Positions 47,442 through 61,500 of a DNA stretch of 64,000 nt are shown one piece after another. The translations under genes and the position numbers were made by a program. The stretch is from Rotaria socialis. Its lineage: Eukaryota > Rotifera > Eurotatoria > Philodinida > Philodinidae. The notes beneath the pieces are model-generated. The model was not told the DNA's origin. It searched no databases and was given only the letters and a program-made list of their open reading frames with translations. The stretch is taken from assembly GCA_905331475.1 (NCBI GenBank), contig CAJNYU010001479.1:1-64000 (forward strand), given 5' to 3'. Position 1 is the stretch's first letter. The number at the start of each line of letters is the position of its first letter.

Positions 47442-48496
47442 TTATGTCCGCTTTTTTTCAGATTTTCGTTGTTGTTTTATAATATTTGACATAAATTGAT
47501 AATAATTCCATTTAATATCATATTCCATATCATACCAAAAATTACAAGCTATTGTGATTGGTGAATCTTGTTCGACACTGTGAAACCATAATGATGGTAA
47601 ATATAAAAGTTCATTCGGCTCAACAGTAATCTTCAATGGATTTAAATATGTTTGTTCCTGAAGATCATTCTCAGTATGATCAAACCATGGAACTTCGGCG
47701 TCATCGGGTACAATAATAAAATTTTCATCCACTTTTAAATTTATACCATCGTCATCGATAATTTTCTGTGTGGAATTATACCGTTCGTAATGAGCTTTTT
47801 TATAGAACTTTTGATTCAGCCAATAAAAGTCTGTTGGTGGATAGAGTGTAAAATGTTTACGACCACGTATCACACCATAAAGATTTTCATAGGGATCATG
47901 ATGAAGAGTTGAGATAGATTTTGACGTACCAATCCAAAGATTAACTGCATCCGGTGCTTGTCCTGTGAATTGAATAGGATCAAAATAGCATGCAATCATG
48001 AAAATGAAAACTAACCGAATGCTTCTCGAACCCAACCAAGTTCATGTATATCATTATTTAATTGTTGAAACTCAGTTGTAAACGAACTATTTTGATGTTG
48101 ACAATAAACAATACCGTCGAATGATTTTTTTCCTTCAATAATATCCATAAAATGATTAAACGGCATTTTTTCTTCTACTGGTGTAACAAAATATTTATGT
48201 AGTTTAACACAATCTCCATAACCATCAGGAGTTATATCAATTGTTACTGGTGTATCACCAAGTTGATCACGAAAATAATTAAGAGTATTCCATTTAGATA
48301 AAGCGGACCATTGATCAAGTGCTCCTTGAATAATAACGGGTCTATTTCGACTAACATAATCTCGATAGAACACAAGTGGTGATGGAACAGGAATACGTGA
48401 AATATGACTTTCTAAATAAAGTTCTCGAGCTTCTTGAGATAAACATTGAAATGGACAAGCAACATGATCGTCGTCATCATCATCATCATTCGACAT
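47442..48496 (-). CDS. JMJD7: JmjC-domain lysyl hydroxylase, JMJD7
   Basis: Two exons, 48496-48016 and 47962-47442, 333 residues, close to the human length. After a poly-Asp start come RPVIIQGALDQWSALSKWNT and DTPVTIDITPDGYGD, typical of the JMJD7 N-terminal part. The cupin metal site is complete: H181-H-D183 in STLHHDPYENLYG, the 2-oxoglutarate lysine in RGRKHFTLYPP (about 197), and the distal H288 in LPSLWFHSVEQ. NFWYDMEYDIKWNYYQF matches the family's C-terminal dimer region. JMJD7 hydroxylates a lysine of DRG-type GTPases using Fe(II) and 2-oxoglutarate in the cytoplasm (established for human). Confidence 0.9.
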
Positions 48497-48788
48497 TATT
48501 TTCAGTGAATCATATTAACAGCTGATTCTGTTCTCCTATAAGATGATTGAAGCAAAATACACCTCTACACGATATCTACTTATATACAGAGGACGCTCTT
48601 CGTACCGATAAAGTTCACTAAAGAGAATCAAACATAATATAAGGAGAGAGAAAATGTAATGCTTTTAATTTAACACTTTCAACTCCAATGCTTTTCCTGT
48701 GATATTAATTTAATTACTAATCCAATCATTAAAATACTATTTCTATTGTAGATTTTCTCTGAAACGTTTATTTGTATAAAATAAAGAT

Positions 48789-50634
48789 TTATGCAGAAAA
48801 AAAGATATCATAGTGTTCATTCATTGAATTGTACTCTTGGACTATTTTTTGTTGTAGTTTTTGTGATCGAGCATGTACATGTTGAACTTCAATCGATGGA
48901 TACAGCCAGGTTTTCAAATCATGTTGTCGACCTAAATATTCTAAAGCATAAGCGGCTGCTTGAACCATCTTCTCATAGCCGAACAAATTGATATTCTGAA
49001 TTGAGTCACACGCTTTGTGATAGCATGGATCTTGAATGATACCTGATATACCGCCTAGACCTTGTCCAAGTATTTCATCATAACGATCACGTTGTTTTTG
49101 TGTTTTAATATCATCACCACCGGAGAATAATCCACCAGCAACAATACCTTCTGCTAGAAATGGACCATAATCACTTCGACCACTAAAATCTGTGTAGTCC
49201 CACGGTAAATTTTGTCGAATAAACCAATCTCGAAATACAGCTGTAATTTTGTTACTTCCTGGAAGAGCTTCTGGCGGTGTTGCATTGTTAGCTGTACGAC
49301 CATCATAGATACCAAATATATAATTAGGAGAGCCGAGCATATCATAATTGAGGTTAATCAAATAATCAGAAAGACGGTCACCAATAGTATTGAGTGTTTT
49401 TGCTTGTTTAACATGAAAGTCAGAACCGAGAAGACCTAATTCTTCAGCGCCCCACCAACAAAAACGGACTCGGTATTTATATTTCGGATATGCTGGTGAT
49501 CGAAAAAGACGAGCTAAGGTGACAGCAAGTGCTAGATTCGCTGCAGTACCGCTACCTATAACAAGCCAAATTCAGCTGTAGGGATACGAGAAAAATTATT
49601 CGAATAATGAACTTACCATTATCATTGATGCCTACTCCGTCAGTTACACTATCACTATGACTACCAATGACAATCGTCTGTGTTGGATCACCTGTTGGAG
49701 TATCTGCGCAAATATTAGCAGATAAAATTGGAAAATCACTGCGTCGAACAATGTTGAGTTTGGCACGAACATTTCCTGCTCTCATTTCAGTAGCAGCAGT
49801 AGCAAGTTTTTGTCCAAGATCAAATGACAGAAAAAGTGCAGGCAATGTATTATTTTCACCAAGAGTAACAAACAAAGGCGCCATACGATCAGGTGCTGTA
49901 CCATCGTTATACAAAAGAAGAGCAGCAGCCTTATATTTTGAAGCGAGTTCACCCTTTTCCACAAAAGTACAGTCACCGCGTTTAACTAACACTACTCTAC
50001 CAGCTGGTGGTGGACTTGCCTTGCGCCAATCCGCATCTGAACATCCCACATTCGGTATAACAGTAAGGTCAACATAGTCGCTAAAATTTGCCGATCTCGT
50101 ATGCTGCACATAGTAGAATTCAGTGCTTGATGCACTCGCCGAATATGTATGATTGACTACATTACCATTTATCGACGACATCAAGATGGGTTCACGAGCT
50201 AGTGCAGTCTGTATGACACTGAAGACACTCGTTGTCACCTTATAATTGGTGTTAGCAGTTAGATAACTTCTAATAAAGTCCAAAGTTGCATTAAATCCCG
50301 ATGTACCGACAGCACGTGTACCATGCTCAGCTTTACCGATGCGTTGTAATCCGTTGAGGTAACTCATGACTTCATCAATATGAATCGATGCAGCCAGATC
50401 AGAATTAGCTGATTGTCGTAATGCTTTTGAGTTCATCATTAGTTTTTCATCACTGCCGAGTGGATTTCCAGAAAATATCTTGTTAATTTTCACAAGAATC
50501 GTGATAGAAAGTGCAACGGTTAGCATTCCAAAAATAAATACAATACCAAGAATTGGCAGTTTAAATCTCTTGGATTGCGTAGTTTTCAACATTTTATCTT
50601 TAGATTCGAATTGAATAACTGCAGCGTTTGTCAT
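48789..50634 (-). CDS. Membrane-anchored M28 peptidase with PA domain, copy A
   Basis: Two exons, 50634-49617 and 49555-48789, 594 residues. A short cytoplasmic N-terminus is followed by one TM helix (FKLPILGIVFIFGMLTVALS, from about 24), giving a type II membrane protein. A PA domain spans roughly 170-300 (GRVVLVKRGDCTFVEKGELA). The M28 catalytic domain has all metal ligands: GSHSDS (H about 326), GINDNGSG (D), CWWGAEE (catalytic and ligand Glu), NLNYDML (D), DPCYHKACD (H). The fold is that of aminopeptidase Y-like/PA-M28 di-zinc exopeptidases; substrate unknown. The C-terminus is longer than in copies B-D. The 61-nt intron splits the GINDN-G codon and is closely similar to that of B and C. 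Confidence 0.85.
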
Positions 50635-51430
50635 GTTTGCTTTGAAGAAGTAATCAAAATCTTACTGTGCAGCCCAATGATATAGGTAAACCTAATTTTG
50701 TGTAGATGTTCGACATTTATGAAAGAAGATTAACAAAACAACAATAACAATAACTTATTTTTTGTAATGTTATTCTTAATACCTAGACATCAACGAAAGC
50801 AATTAAAGGTCGCTGGCAAAAGAATGATATCACTGCAAAATCAAAAAAACGAGTATGCCGAAATATCCGAAAGCAACGATTGTTCTGTTTGTCAGTGTTA
50901 AATCAGAGCAAACATATTCGTCTTGTGTGAAATGCCAAAAAGGTTCATGAAAAGTTTTACGAGTAATTCTATGTGGATAGTTTATTATATGACAGCGTAT
51001 GATGCATTTGCATTACAAAAAACAAGAGATTTTCTAATCACTACTGGACTAAGTCTTCTTCCTGAGAAACGATACTCACAATCGATACAACTATTATGTT
51101 AAGAAAACCTGAGAACATCACCAATAAAAAAGAACTATTAGTACTGTACCAGTGGTATTAATCATTCGTCATAGAAAAAAAATTGGAAAATTTTGCTTTG
51201 CATTTTCTATACAGTATCTAAAATACTGAGAAAAGTTGCATTCATCAAAAGACACAATCACCACGGAAGAATTCATAGCATTGGAAAAAATACAAATACA
51301 AAGGAATGAATAAGACAGAGAACGGTAGGAAAACAAACGAAAATAGAGATAATAATGTATAAAACCTATAGCACCCATTCATACAAATGAATTATGTCCT
51401 TTTCAATAACTGATTTCTTCGGGTTGATTA
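50635..51430. other. Spacer between M28 copies A and B
   Basis: Promoter of copy A and 3' end of copy B; no gene seen. Confidence 0.6.
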
Positions 51431-53180
51431 TCAGTGACTGTCGCTAGATGCATACAGCCAAGATTTCAAATCATTGTGTCGTCCTAAAAATTCTAAAGCA
51501 TAAGCAGCTGCTTGAACCATCTTCTCATAGCCAAATACATTGATGTTCTGTATTGTATCGCATTCTTTATGATAACAAGGATCATGAATGATACCTGCAA
51601 TCCCTCCCGCACCTTGTCCTAACATTTCATCATAACGATCACGTTCCTGTTGCGTTTTCACATCATCTGCACCGGAGAATAGTCCACCTGCGACGATACC
51701 TCCAGCTAAGAATGGAAAATAGTCACTGCGATCATCAAAACCTGTGTAGTCCCATGGTAACTTATGTCGAACGAACCAATCTCGAAACAAAGCTGTAATT
51801 TTATTACTACCAGAAAGTGCTTCCGTCGGGGTATCATTTCTAACTGTACGTCCATCGTAGATGCCAAATATATAATTAGGAGAACCAAGCATATCATAAT
51901 TAAGATTAACTAAATAATCTGAAAAGCGTTCACCGACAACAGTAGAGCTCAATGCTTGTATGACATGATAGACGGAGCCCACAAGACCTTCTTCTTCGGC
52001 ACCCCACCAACAAAAACGGACTCGATATTTATATTTCGGATATGCTGGTGATCGGAAAAGACGAGCTAAAGTCACAGCAAGAGCTAGATTCGCTGCAGAG
52101 CCACTACCTATAACAAACCGTAGTTAAATGTAGGGATACGAGAAAGATTATTCGAATGATGAACTTACCATTGTCATTGATGCCTGCTCCTTCAGTTACA
52201 CTATCACTATGGCTGCCAATGACAATCGTCTGTGTGGGATCACCTGTTGGAGTATCTGCACAAATGTTTCCTACAGGAAAATCGGGTAAGTCTTTAACAT
52301 CAATAAATAGTTGTACGTTGGCATTTGACGACAAGTCTAATGCTGCGTTAGCAAGAGCTTCGCCTGCAGCGTATGAGAGAAATAGTGCTGGCAAAGCATT
52401 TTCTTCTGCAAGAACAACTTCTTCTGGTGAAAACCGATCAGGTGCAAGACCATCATTAAAGAATAAAATTGCAGCTACTTTATATTTTGCAGCAATTACT
52501 GCTTTATCGTAAAAGAAACAAATTCCGCGTTCTACCAATACAACTCGTCCTTGAGGAGGTGGCTTTGCTTTTCGCCAGTCATCATCTGTACAGCCGCCAT
52601 TTGGGACAAGTGTTAAGGGAACGCCTTTTGAAAAATTAGCAGAAATTGAAAATTTTACGTGATAAAATTCAGCAGTCGAAAGATTAGTTGAATACGTATA
52701 GTTTTTTTTTACACCATTGATCGATGAAATTAGAACTGGATTGTTTGCAAGTGAAAAGTCTCGCATGTAGAAAAAGTTCTTGTTCACTTTGTAGTTTGTA
52801 TTTGCTGTTAAATAGTTGACTATGTAGTCTAATGTAGAATTGAATCCAGGTGTATTAACAGCTCGAGTTCCATTAAAAGCAGTAGCAATATGTTGTAATT
52901 CATTAAGATAAGTCATCACTTCGTCAATACGAATAGATTCAGCCAAACTCAAATCGGATGATTGATGAAGCAATTTCGAGTTTATCATTAGTTTTTCAGT
53001 GCTGAATCCATTTTCAGAAAATTTCTTGTTAATTTTCACAAGAATAGTGATATAAAGTGCAACGGTTAGCGTGCCAAAAATAAATACAATACCAAGAATC
53101 GGTAGTTTCAATCTCTTGTATTGTAGAGTTTTCATCATTTTATTTTTAGTTTCAAGTTGAATAGCTGTCGTGTCGGTCAT
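51431..53180 (-). CDS. Membrane-anchored M28 peptidase with PA domain, copy B
   Basis: Exons 53180-52169 and 52107-51431, 562 residues. Closest to copy A at the N-terminus (shared start MT..A.IQ.E.K.KM.KT and TM segment LKLPILGIVFIFGTLTVALY). The PA domain contains GRVVLVERGICFFYDKAVIA. Catalytic set complete: SHSDS, GINDNGSG, CWWGAEEEG, NLNYDML, DPCYHKECD. GFDDRSDYFPFLAGG replaces the GFSGRSDYGPFLAEG type of its neighbours, a substrate-side difference. Same intron position as the other copies. Confidence 0.85.
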
Positions 53181-53337
53181 ATTTACTTTAATGACAGAAG
53201 AGATATTATATTGTGAGATACAATGATATGGATAAAATTAATACCGTGTAGATATTCGACATTTAAAAAAGAAAAGATTAAGAAGAAAAGCATATAAATT
53301 AGTTGATTTTTCTCACGATTAGTACTTTTTACATATC

Positions 53338-53500
53338 ATTTCTTCGACTTGATAATCAGCGAGTGTCATCTGATAGATACAACCATATTTTCAAAGGATT
53401 CCGCCTTTCTCAAAGTTTCTAAAATAAAAACAGGAGTTTGCATCATCTGCTTGTAAACTGCCGAGTTGATATTTTCATGTATTGCCTATGTTCGAGGCCA
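53338..53500 (-). pseudogene. Relic of a further M28 copy (3' end only)
   Basis: The plus-strand stretch TCTTCGACTTGATAATCAGC and the following ~150 bp align by eye with the 3' end of copy B (CTTCGGGTTGATTATCAGTG, then ACAGCC..ATTTTCAAA, CC..CTTTC/AAA..TTCTAAA, GC..CTTG..AAC, TTGATATT). The frame is lost and only the last third of the catalytic exon is recognisable. It lies directly upstream of copy B and downstream of copy C, so it marks a lost array member or an unequal crossover product. Confidence 0.6.
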
Positions 53501-53974
53501 AATATAAATGAATGCGCCAATAAGAAAAGAAAAACTTCTTTGAACGACGTATAAATTTATAAGTCATAAAACAATCTATTTTTCTATTTATACTGTTCAA
53601 TAAGCATGTCAGTCAGAATTTATTAATAATTGGTATGCAATTCATCGTGTGGCTGTGTCACTACTGATATGAGGCTTTCACTGCATAGTTGTCTTGTTTT
53701 TCTTTGCAACTATCAAAACATGAAATTAAGCGCGAACATATCTTCGAGAAAATCTTGACCACAATCAAACGATTCAGGAATGAAAATGAAAAAAAGGCTT
53801 CTTTCTAATAATGAACATGACACAAGATAAAGATTCGATAATAAAGCTAACTCTGATATATCGACAAGAAAGAAAACAAATGAAACAATAGAATCATTCT
53901 ACTCCATACAAGCCGAAGCAATCCATCATTCACACAAATTCTGTCTATCTATTCTAGATGATTCCAAAATATAA

Positions 53975-55805
53975 TCAATGCGTGCCCCTAGCTGGATAGA
54001 GCCAGGCTTTTAAATCATCTTGTCGTCCTAAAAATTCTAAAGCATAAGCAGCTGCTTGAACCATCTTCTCATAGCCGAACAAATTGATATTCTGTATTGA
54101 ATCACAAGCTTTGTGGTAACATGGATCATGGGTTATTCCCGATATACCTCCTAAACCTTGACCCAACATTTTATCATAACGATCACGTTCCTGTTGCGTT
54201 TTCATATCATCAGCGCCAGAGAATAACCCACCAGCGACGATTCCTTCTGCTAGAAACGCAGCATAATCACTTCGACCACTGAAATCTGTATAATCCCATG
54301 GTAACTTATTTCGAATGAACCAATCTCGGAACAAAGCTGTAACTTGATTACTACCCGGAAGAGCTTTCGGCGGGGTATCATTTTTAGCTGTACGTCCATC
54401 ATAGATACCAAATATATAATTAGAAGAACCAAGCATATCATAATTGAGATTCACTAAATAATCAGAAAGGCGTTCACCAACAACAATTGCGCTCTTGGCC
54501 TCTCTAGCATGGTAATTTGAGCCAAGCAGGCCTAATTCTTCAGCACCCCACCAACAAAAACGGACTCGATATTTATATCTTGGATAGGTTGGTGATCGAA
54601 AAAGACGAGCAAGAGTTACAGCAAGAGCTAGATTCGCCGCAGTACCACTACCTACAATAAACCAAATTCAAATGTAGAGATACAAGAAAGATTATTCGAA
54701 TAATGAACTTACCATTATCATTGATACCGGCGCCAGCTGCTTTACTGTCACTATGACTTCCAATGACAATCGTCTGTGTTGGATCACCTGTTGGAGTATC
54801 TGCACAAATATTTCCTACGGGAAAATTTGGCAGGTCTTTTGTATCAATAGTCAATTGCACATTGGCATTTGTTGATAAGTTCAGAGCTGCATTGGCTAGT
54901 GATTGACCAACAGAAAATGATAGAAAAAGAGCAGGTATGGCATTATCTTGAGCAAGATTAACTTCCAGAGGTGAAACTCTATCCGGTGAAATACCATCAT
55001 TAAAGAATAAAATTGCAGCTACTTTATATTTAGTCGCATATTTTGCTTTGTCTCGGTAGGTACACATTCCACGTTTGAGAAGTGCCACGCGACCCTCTGG
55101 CGATGGCAGGGCTTTTAGCCAATCATCGTCGGTGCAACCAACATTTGGTATAGCTGTAAGCTGGATATTATTCGAAAAATTGGCTGAAGTGGAAAATTTT
55201 ACATGATAAAAATCAGCGGTGGAGATATCAGTCGAGTAGTTATAAGATTTTTTGACACCATTTATTGATGAAATAAGTATTGGTTTAGTTGCAAGTGCAA
55301 AATTCCTAACATCGAAATAATTTTTGTTTACCTTGTAGTTTGTGTTTGCAGTTAAATAGTTGACAATGTAGTCTAATGTTGCATTGAATCCAGGTGTATT
55401 AACAGCTCGAGTTCCATTGGAAGCAGTGGCAATACGTTGTAATTCGTTGAGGTAAGTCATGACTTCATCAATACGAATCGATGCTGCCAATGTAGACTCG
55501 AAGGATGGTTGAGCTGCTTTTGAAGTGATGATGGATTTTTCGGCGTTGTATAAGACTTCGTCGCCTTTCTGGTTTACTTTCACAAGCGTTGCTATTGATA
55601 GGGCAACAACAACCGTTCCCAGAAGTATTGAAATACCCAATATAGTTATAATAAGTTTGGCATACTTCATAGTTTTTAAAATGCTATTGCCACTATTAGC
55701 AATAGACGATTCATGTGGTAGCATTATGCCTTCGTCTTCATCGGCAGAGATGGAATGAAAAATGATAGGAAATAATGGGATGAAGAACAATGCTATGGTT
55801 GACAT
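53975..55805 (-). CDS. Membrane-anchored M28 peptidase with PA domain, copy C
   Basis: Exons 55805-54713 and 54651-53975, 589 residues from the first ATG. That ATG adds a hydrophobic leader (ALFFIPLFPIIFHSISADED) before the usual cytoplasmic segment; copy D starts about 30 residues later, so the inner Met (MLPHESSIANSG) may be the true start. The TM segment near 55-78 (IITILGISILLGTVVVALSI), PA domain (GRVALLKRGMCTYRDKAKYA) and catalytic set (SHSDSKAAGAGINDNG, WWGAEELG, NLNYDML, DPCYHKACD) are intact. N-terminus and PA domain pair with D, not with A/B. Confidence 0.85.
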
Positions 55806-56778
55806 TCACTAAAGGAGAACAAGTGAAGTGAGTAACTTTTAAATGTTATCTATTGTTTAGGTTTCAGCAATGTTTACCATTTGATAAAAACGCTGAGTAA
55901 AGACTGTAATATTTTAAATACCTCTGCGTTCAAGATTAATTTCTTTTTTATGAAACACCAACAACGACAGTGTGAAAATAAACTATTCAATGATTTCACA
56001 TAATGCAAAGCCAATTTGTTTTCGAACGCTTACGAAAGACAAGATGACGATAACGTATAGAGAACATAAATACAAATAAGACGACGAAGTAATGTTGACG
56101 GGTATACTTGCATTGTATTGTTTTTTCTTTTTTTGCCTATTCTTCCATTGTCGTACACCTTGATAGCAATCGACACTAGTCATAGCTGAGTACACTCAGA
56201 TGTATTAACCTACTACGTCATATCCAGTTAGTCTACAGTAAATGTCATTAATATCAAACGTACAGTAGTCAACTTCTTTCAGAAATCGTATATGTGAAAT
56301 TCGATAATATTCAATATTCCCTCCCCACTAAATCTTCACTCCAAGCAAACTTTTTAAACTTTTATCTTTAATATTAATTAGAAGCCTTTATTATAATATT
56401 TATTCAGTTTCCGTCCATTTTCTTCTGGATCAAATGAATCAAGTCCAATAAAAGAAGATAAAAGCAAGCTATTGATAACTAGTAAAGTGATACACTCCAA
56501 CTCTAGAGAAATGTATATAGAAAAAAGAAACAGAAACAAATATAATTAAACACGAATGTATCTTCCAGCAAATCTTCACAGGAAAAAAAGGAACAAAAAG
56601 CATCTCTCTAGCAGTGAACTGGACAAAAGATCATAATCCAATGATTAGGCAAACACGAAATTATCAATATCGAAAAGATAAACAAAATCATACTGACAGT
56701 AAACCGAATAGAACCCGAAACACTCAACTATTGCGATAAAAATCTGTCTTTCAATTTCGAATTCGTTCCAGTAGACAA
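55806..56778. other. Spacer between M28 copies C and D
   Basis: No supported gene. Confidence 0.6.
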
Positions 56779-58525
56779 TTAGTGTCTGGCACCAGATGGA
56801 TAGAGCCAGGTTTTCAAATCATCTTCATGACCTAAAAATTCTAAAACATAAGCAGCTGCTTGTACCATCTTCTCATAGCCGAACAAATTGATATTTTGTA
56901 TTGAATCACAAGCTCTGTGGTAACATGGATCATGTATAATCCCTGATATACCTCCTAATCCCTGCCCAAGTATTTCATCGTAACGATCACGTTGCTTTTG
57001 TGTTTTCATATCATCAGCACCTGAGAATAATCCACCAGCAACTACACCTTCAGCTAGAAATGGGCCATAATCACTTCGACCACTGAAATCTGTATAATCC
57101 CATGGTAGCTTATTTCGAATGAACCAATCTCGAAACAAAGCTGTAATTTTGTTACTTCCTGGTAGTGCTTGCGGTGGGGTATCATTTCTAGCTGTACGCC
57201 CATCATAGATACCAAACATGTAATTCGGAGAACCAAGCATATCATAATTGAGATTCACTAAATAGTCTGATAGACGTTCGCCGACAGCGTTCGCTGTTTT
57301 TGCTTGTTTCACGTGAAATTCGGAGCCAAGAAGACCTATTTCTTCAGCGCCCCACCAACAAAAACGGACTCGATATTTATATTTCGGATATGCTGGTGAT
57401 CGGAATAGGCGAGCTAAAGTCACAGCAAGACCTAGATTCGCTGCAGAGCCACTACCTGTAGTATAATAAAACTCAATACTGAAACACTAGAGACATGATT
57501 ACAATAATGAACTTACCATTATCATTGATACCGGCACCAGCTGTTACACTATCACTATGACTACCAATGACAATCGTCTTTGTTGGATCGCCTGTTGGAG
57601 TATCTGCACAAATATTCCCTACGGGAAAATGGGGTAGATCCTTTGCATGAATACTCAGTTGTACGGTGGCTTTTGTAGATAAGTCGATAGCTGCATTGGC
57701 AAGAGCTTGACCAACGGGGAACGATAGAAAAAGAGCAGGTAGTGTATTATCTTGAGCAAGACTAACTTCGAGTGGTGAAACTCTATCCGGTGAAATACCA
57801 TCATTATACAATAGAATTGCAGCTACTTTATATTTAGTAGCAAGTAGTCCTTTTTCGCGAAAGGAACAAATGCCACGTTTGAGAAGTGCCACTCGACCTT
57901 CAGGTGGTGGTATAGCTTTCTTCCAATCATCGTCGGTGCAGCCAACATTAGGTATAGCTGTAAGTTGCATATTGTTTGAAAAATTGACTGAAGTTGAATA
58001 CTTCACATAGTAAAAGTCTGCCGCGGAGATGTCAACCGAGTAATTATAGGATTTGTGGACACCATTTATTGATGAACTTAGTGTTGGATTACTTCCAATT
58101 GCAAAGTCTCTAACGTAAAAATAGTTCTTGTTTACTTTGTAGTTTGTGTTTGCAGTTAAATAGTTGACAATGTAGTCTAGTGTTGCATTGAATCCATGCG
58201 TATTAACAGCTCGAGTTCCATTGGAAGCAGTGGCAATACGTTGTAATTCGTTGAGGTAAGTCATGACTTCATCAATACGAATCGATGCTGCCAATGTAGA
58301 CTCAGAGGGTTGAGCTGCTTTTGAAGTGATGATTGTTTTTTCGCTGTTGTACAAGATTTCATCGGCTTTCTTATTTACTTTCACAAGCGTTGCTATTGAT
58401 AGGGCAATAACGACCGTTCCCAGAATTAACGAAATGCCCAATATAGGTAAAATGAATTTGGCATATTTCATAGTTTTATTAATATTGCTGTCAGGATTGA
58501 TATGAGTGACTTCGTCTGACCGCAT
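56779..58525 (-). CDS. Membrane-anchored M28 peptidase with PA domain, copy D
   Basis: Exons 58525-57517 and 57455-56779, 561 residues. Cytoplasmic start MRSDEVTHINPDSNINKTMK, TM segment ILPILGISLILGTVVIALSI, PA domain with GRVALLKRGICSFREKGLLA, then the complete catalytic set (SHSDS, GINDNGSG, WWGAEEIG, NLNYDML, DPCYHRACD). Exon sequence is very close to C while its intron is more diverged than those of A-C. Confidence 0.85.
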
Positions 58526-61500
58526 GCTTGATTCTTCTTTATCAATAAAAGTATAATGTAAGATGAAAGAGAATAATGAAGTGGAGAACTGTATGTATGA
58601 TTGACATTAAAAATAAGATTAGTAAAAACACGACAATTTCTAAAGATCATTTTTGTTGTTGTTTTTGTTTTCGAGGAAGTCTTATCATTCGAGAACAAAA
58701 TTTAGTAAATATCATGGTTTTTTACGATGTAAATTATTCTTATATTTATCGAAGGGAGATAAAGCAGTGATACAAGATTAATATTTACATCCTGTTCATG
58801 AACCTTCTGTGTACTGGAGGAAGCAATGAACGTTTTTAATGTCTTTTTAGTTGTACGTGAGTGACTCATGTTGGCTTAAGTAATGTTTGAATCTAATACG
58901 ATCACAGCTTACCTGTATGTAAAATTGACAAAATTTTACCTTTACTATTGTTTGCATGACGGCGATGTGTACCGGTTGGACATATCTAGTCATGTTCTAC
59001 AATCATTTATATTTTCTCATATAGCAGATTTAGAAAGCGCTCAAGTCTCAGCGGATAGAAACTCAAACATGACAGTCATGTGGTAGAACAGCGAGAGATA
59101 GTCATAACATCAAAGTATGAACTCGTGAGTATAGTAGAAAGAATCGTACATATGAAGTGAACCTTAACGGTCGACAACCGTTACAACCCTGTTACTCATT
59201 TATTTGTAGATACTATATTTAACTATTATTACATGCGCCCACATCTTTTTGCGTAAATCTATACAGTTCCAAGTGTAAATTCAAGCAATAATATTTTACG
59301 GTGCTTGTAAATGAGATCATAGCATTCGTTTAAAATAAAAATAAATAAAATACCTTCGAGTATCAGTAATTGATATTGACTCAATAACTTAATTGAATTT
59401 TTGTTTGGTAACAGTCGTTGGTTTTGAGCAGAAAATAGTGTATTAAATCCTTTCATTTGATTTTTTTCTAATAAAAAGAAATCATTCATTTACAAGAATT
59501 GGTAAGTTTGATTTAAATGCTTTTCTTGAAAATCATAGTTCAAAACAAAACTTGGAAAAGAGTTTTGTCTTATTAAAATACTAATTCTCAAAATCGATTA
59601 AAAAAATATTGTCCGGACAATTCAAGATAAAAAGTCTTCAATTTAAATTGCATTTTATTTCTGATGATTAACTAATTATATATGGCCACAATAAATCACT
59701 TTTTCCCTGTTACCGCTATCTTATTGAGATATCTTATTTTTATTACCTTTGTTTTTTTTGTCGTTTCGTCATAAATCTCCCGTAATTATTTGAAATGATT
59801 AAATAGTTATGTTTGAATAATTAAATCTGATGAAGAAATAATCTTGTTATCTGAAAATAAAAATTTAATTGTTTGACTCGTCAAAGAATAAAACTTTTCT
59901 TTCGTGAACATTTTATTATCTTTGAGAACAAAAAGGACGAATCAGAGCTCGTTTTTACGAAATCTGTTATTTTTCTAAATCAATTAAAACCTAGTATAGA
60001 AGATTCTACTCTGATTTCCTGTATGTTTACTTTCAGAGTCATATGTATTTTGATAATATCGTCCATTAATTTACACCGAAATTTTCGTTAAATTAACAGG
60101 CAAACAATGTCCTTACACTTGAGCACGATACAGACACATACTTTAGTATGAATATCCTTGTTTTTTTGATAAACTAATTTTTATTCCTAACACTGCTGTC
60201 TCTCTGAATCCTTGAGACTTTACTGAGTTCTTTTCTTAGTTGTTTCTAAATGTATTAATCTCAAAGAACGCCGGAGATTTTATACAGATCGTTCCTTAAG
60301 AAAAATAAACAGTGTTCTTATGAATGGTCATTTGTTGGCGGTGACCTGTGATGCGCACCAATGAACGACTAGTCGATCTCTCCTTAAAATATACTATTTC
60401 AACAAATGGGGAGAGCGAGAATTGGGTGATACGACAATTAGTCGCAGTGTAGATTTCGTCGCATGTTCGACAGAAGCATGGTTCTTTTCTAATTCCAAAA
60501 AACTGCAATTTACACAAGCGGGACTCAATCACACATAGCACAGCTTGAGGCTGAGACGGTATGTGTAAAAATGAAGATATGCTCCGTGAAATAGATAAGT
60601 AGATGGCCTCGCTGGTAAACGCTAACTGAATGGTGGCATTCGCTGTTTAGCTTCATCGACATATTACGAAAAGATAAAAACTATATTGATTGCGGAATAG
60701 CGAAAAGCGCAGCAGACAGAGGCCTCCGAGTAAGAAAAAAAATCATTCGCATTAAGCAAAGTTTTAAAGCAACTACCACTGGCTCTCGTGTAATGCTTTA
60801 TACGTAATTAGAAGAGTTTGCTGAACATTGATATTCATATTCATATTTAATGCTCCTGATTTTCGAATAGATTGTTAGCTATTTTCTAGATTTCTCTGAG
60901 TTATTTTTCTGTAAAACTAATAAAAACTTTTCTGCAATTTTATTTTCGAGAATTTCGACCATTTCTATAATACGACTAATTGTCGTAGACCCCAACAAAT
61001 GATGATGTTCTACGGTAAAAAATTCTTTGTATAACAAAATTGAAAACAAAATTTTGAATAGTTCATCAAAGATTAGCAGTCCTCAAACTCGAAAGCTGTG
61101 CTGTAAAATTTAGGAAAAAATTCTTATCAAAAGCATTTGACCGAAGTTTTCAGAAGATTTCTCTTTCTTAAATATATAAAAATGCACGATTTGACACGCG
61201 TATGCCAACATACAAGCTAGCAAATTCACTTTAGATCATATGACCCATGAATCGGTTAAGAAAAAATCCCACAACGGGTTGGCTTCCAAAATGGATCAAT
61301 AACAATACCTGTTGACAATTGTATACCATGAAAAAGTGATGGCTATGATTTTTGTTAGCGATCTTTGATACATTTGACGATAAGGTGTACCACATAGTTC
61401 ATGTTGGCGTGAAATTTCATTAGTTGAGCAGAATGTATGTTTAAAAAAGAATATAATGCTATGATAGATGTTGTCAATGATTGTCACATAGAAGAAAATT

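Noticed and set aside
49667-50077. 136-residue plus-strand frame opposite M28 copy A
   Set aside because: Antisense shadow of the PA domain coding sequence.
60296-60541. 81-residue minus-strand frame with several Cys
   Set aside because: Cys spacing fits no zinc-finger family I know; isolated and short.
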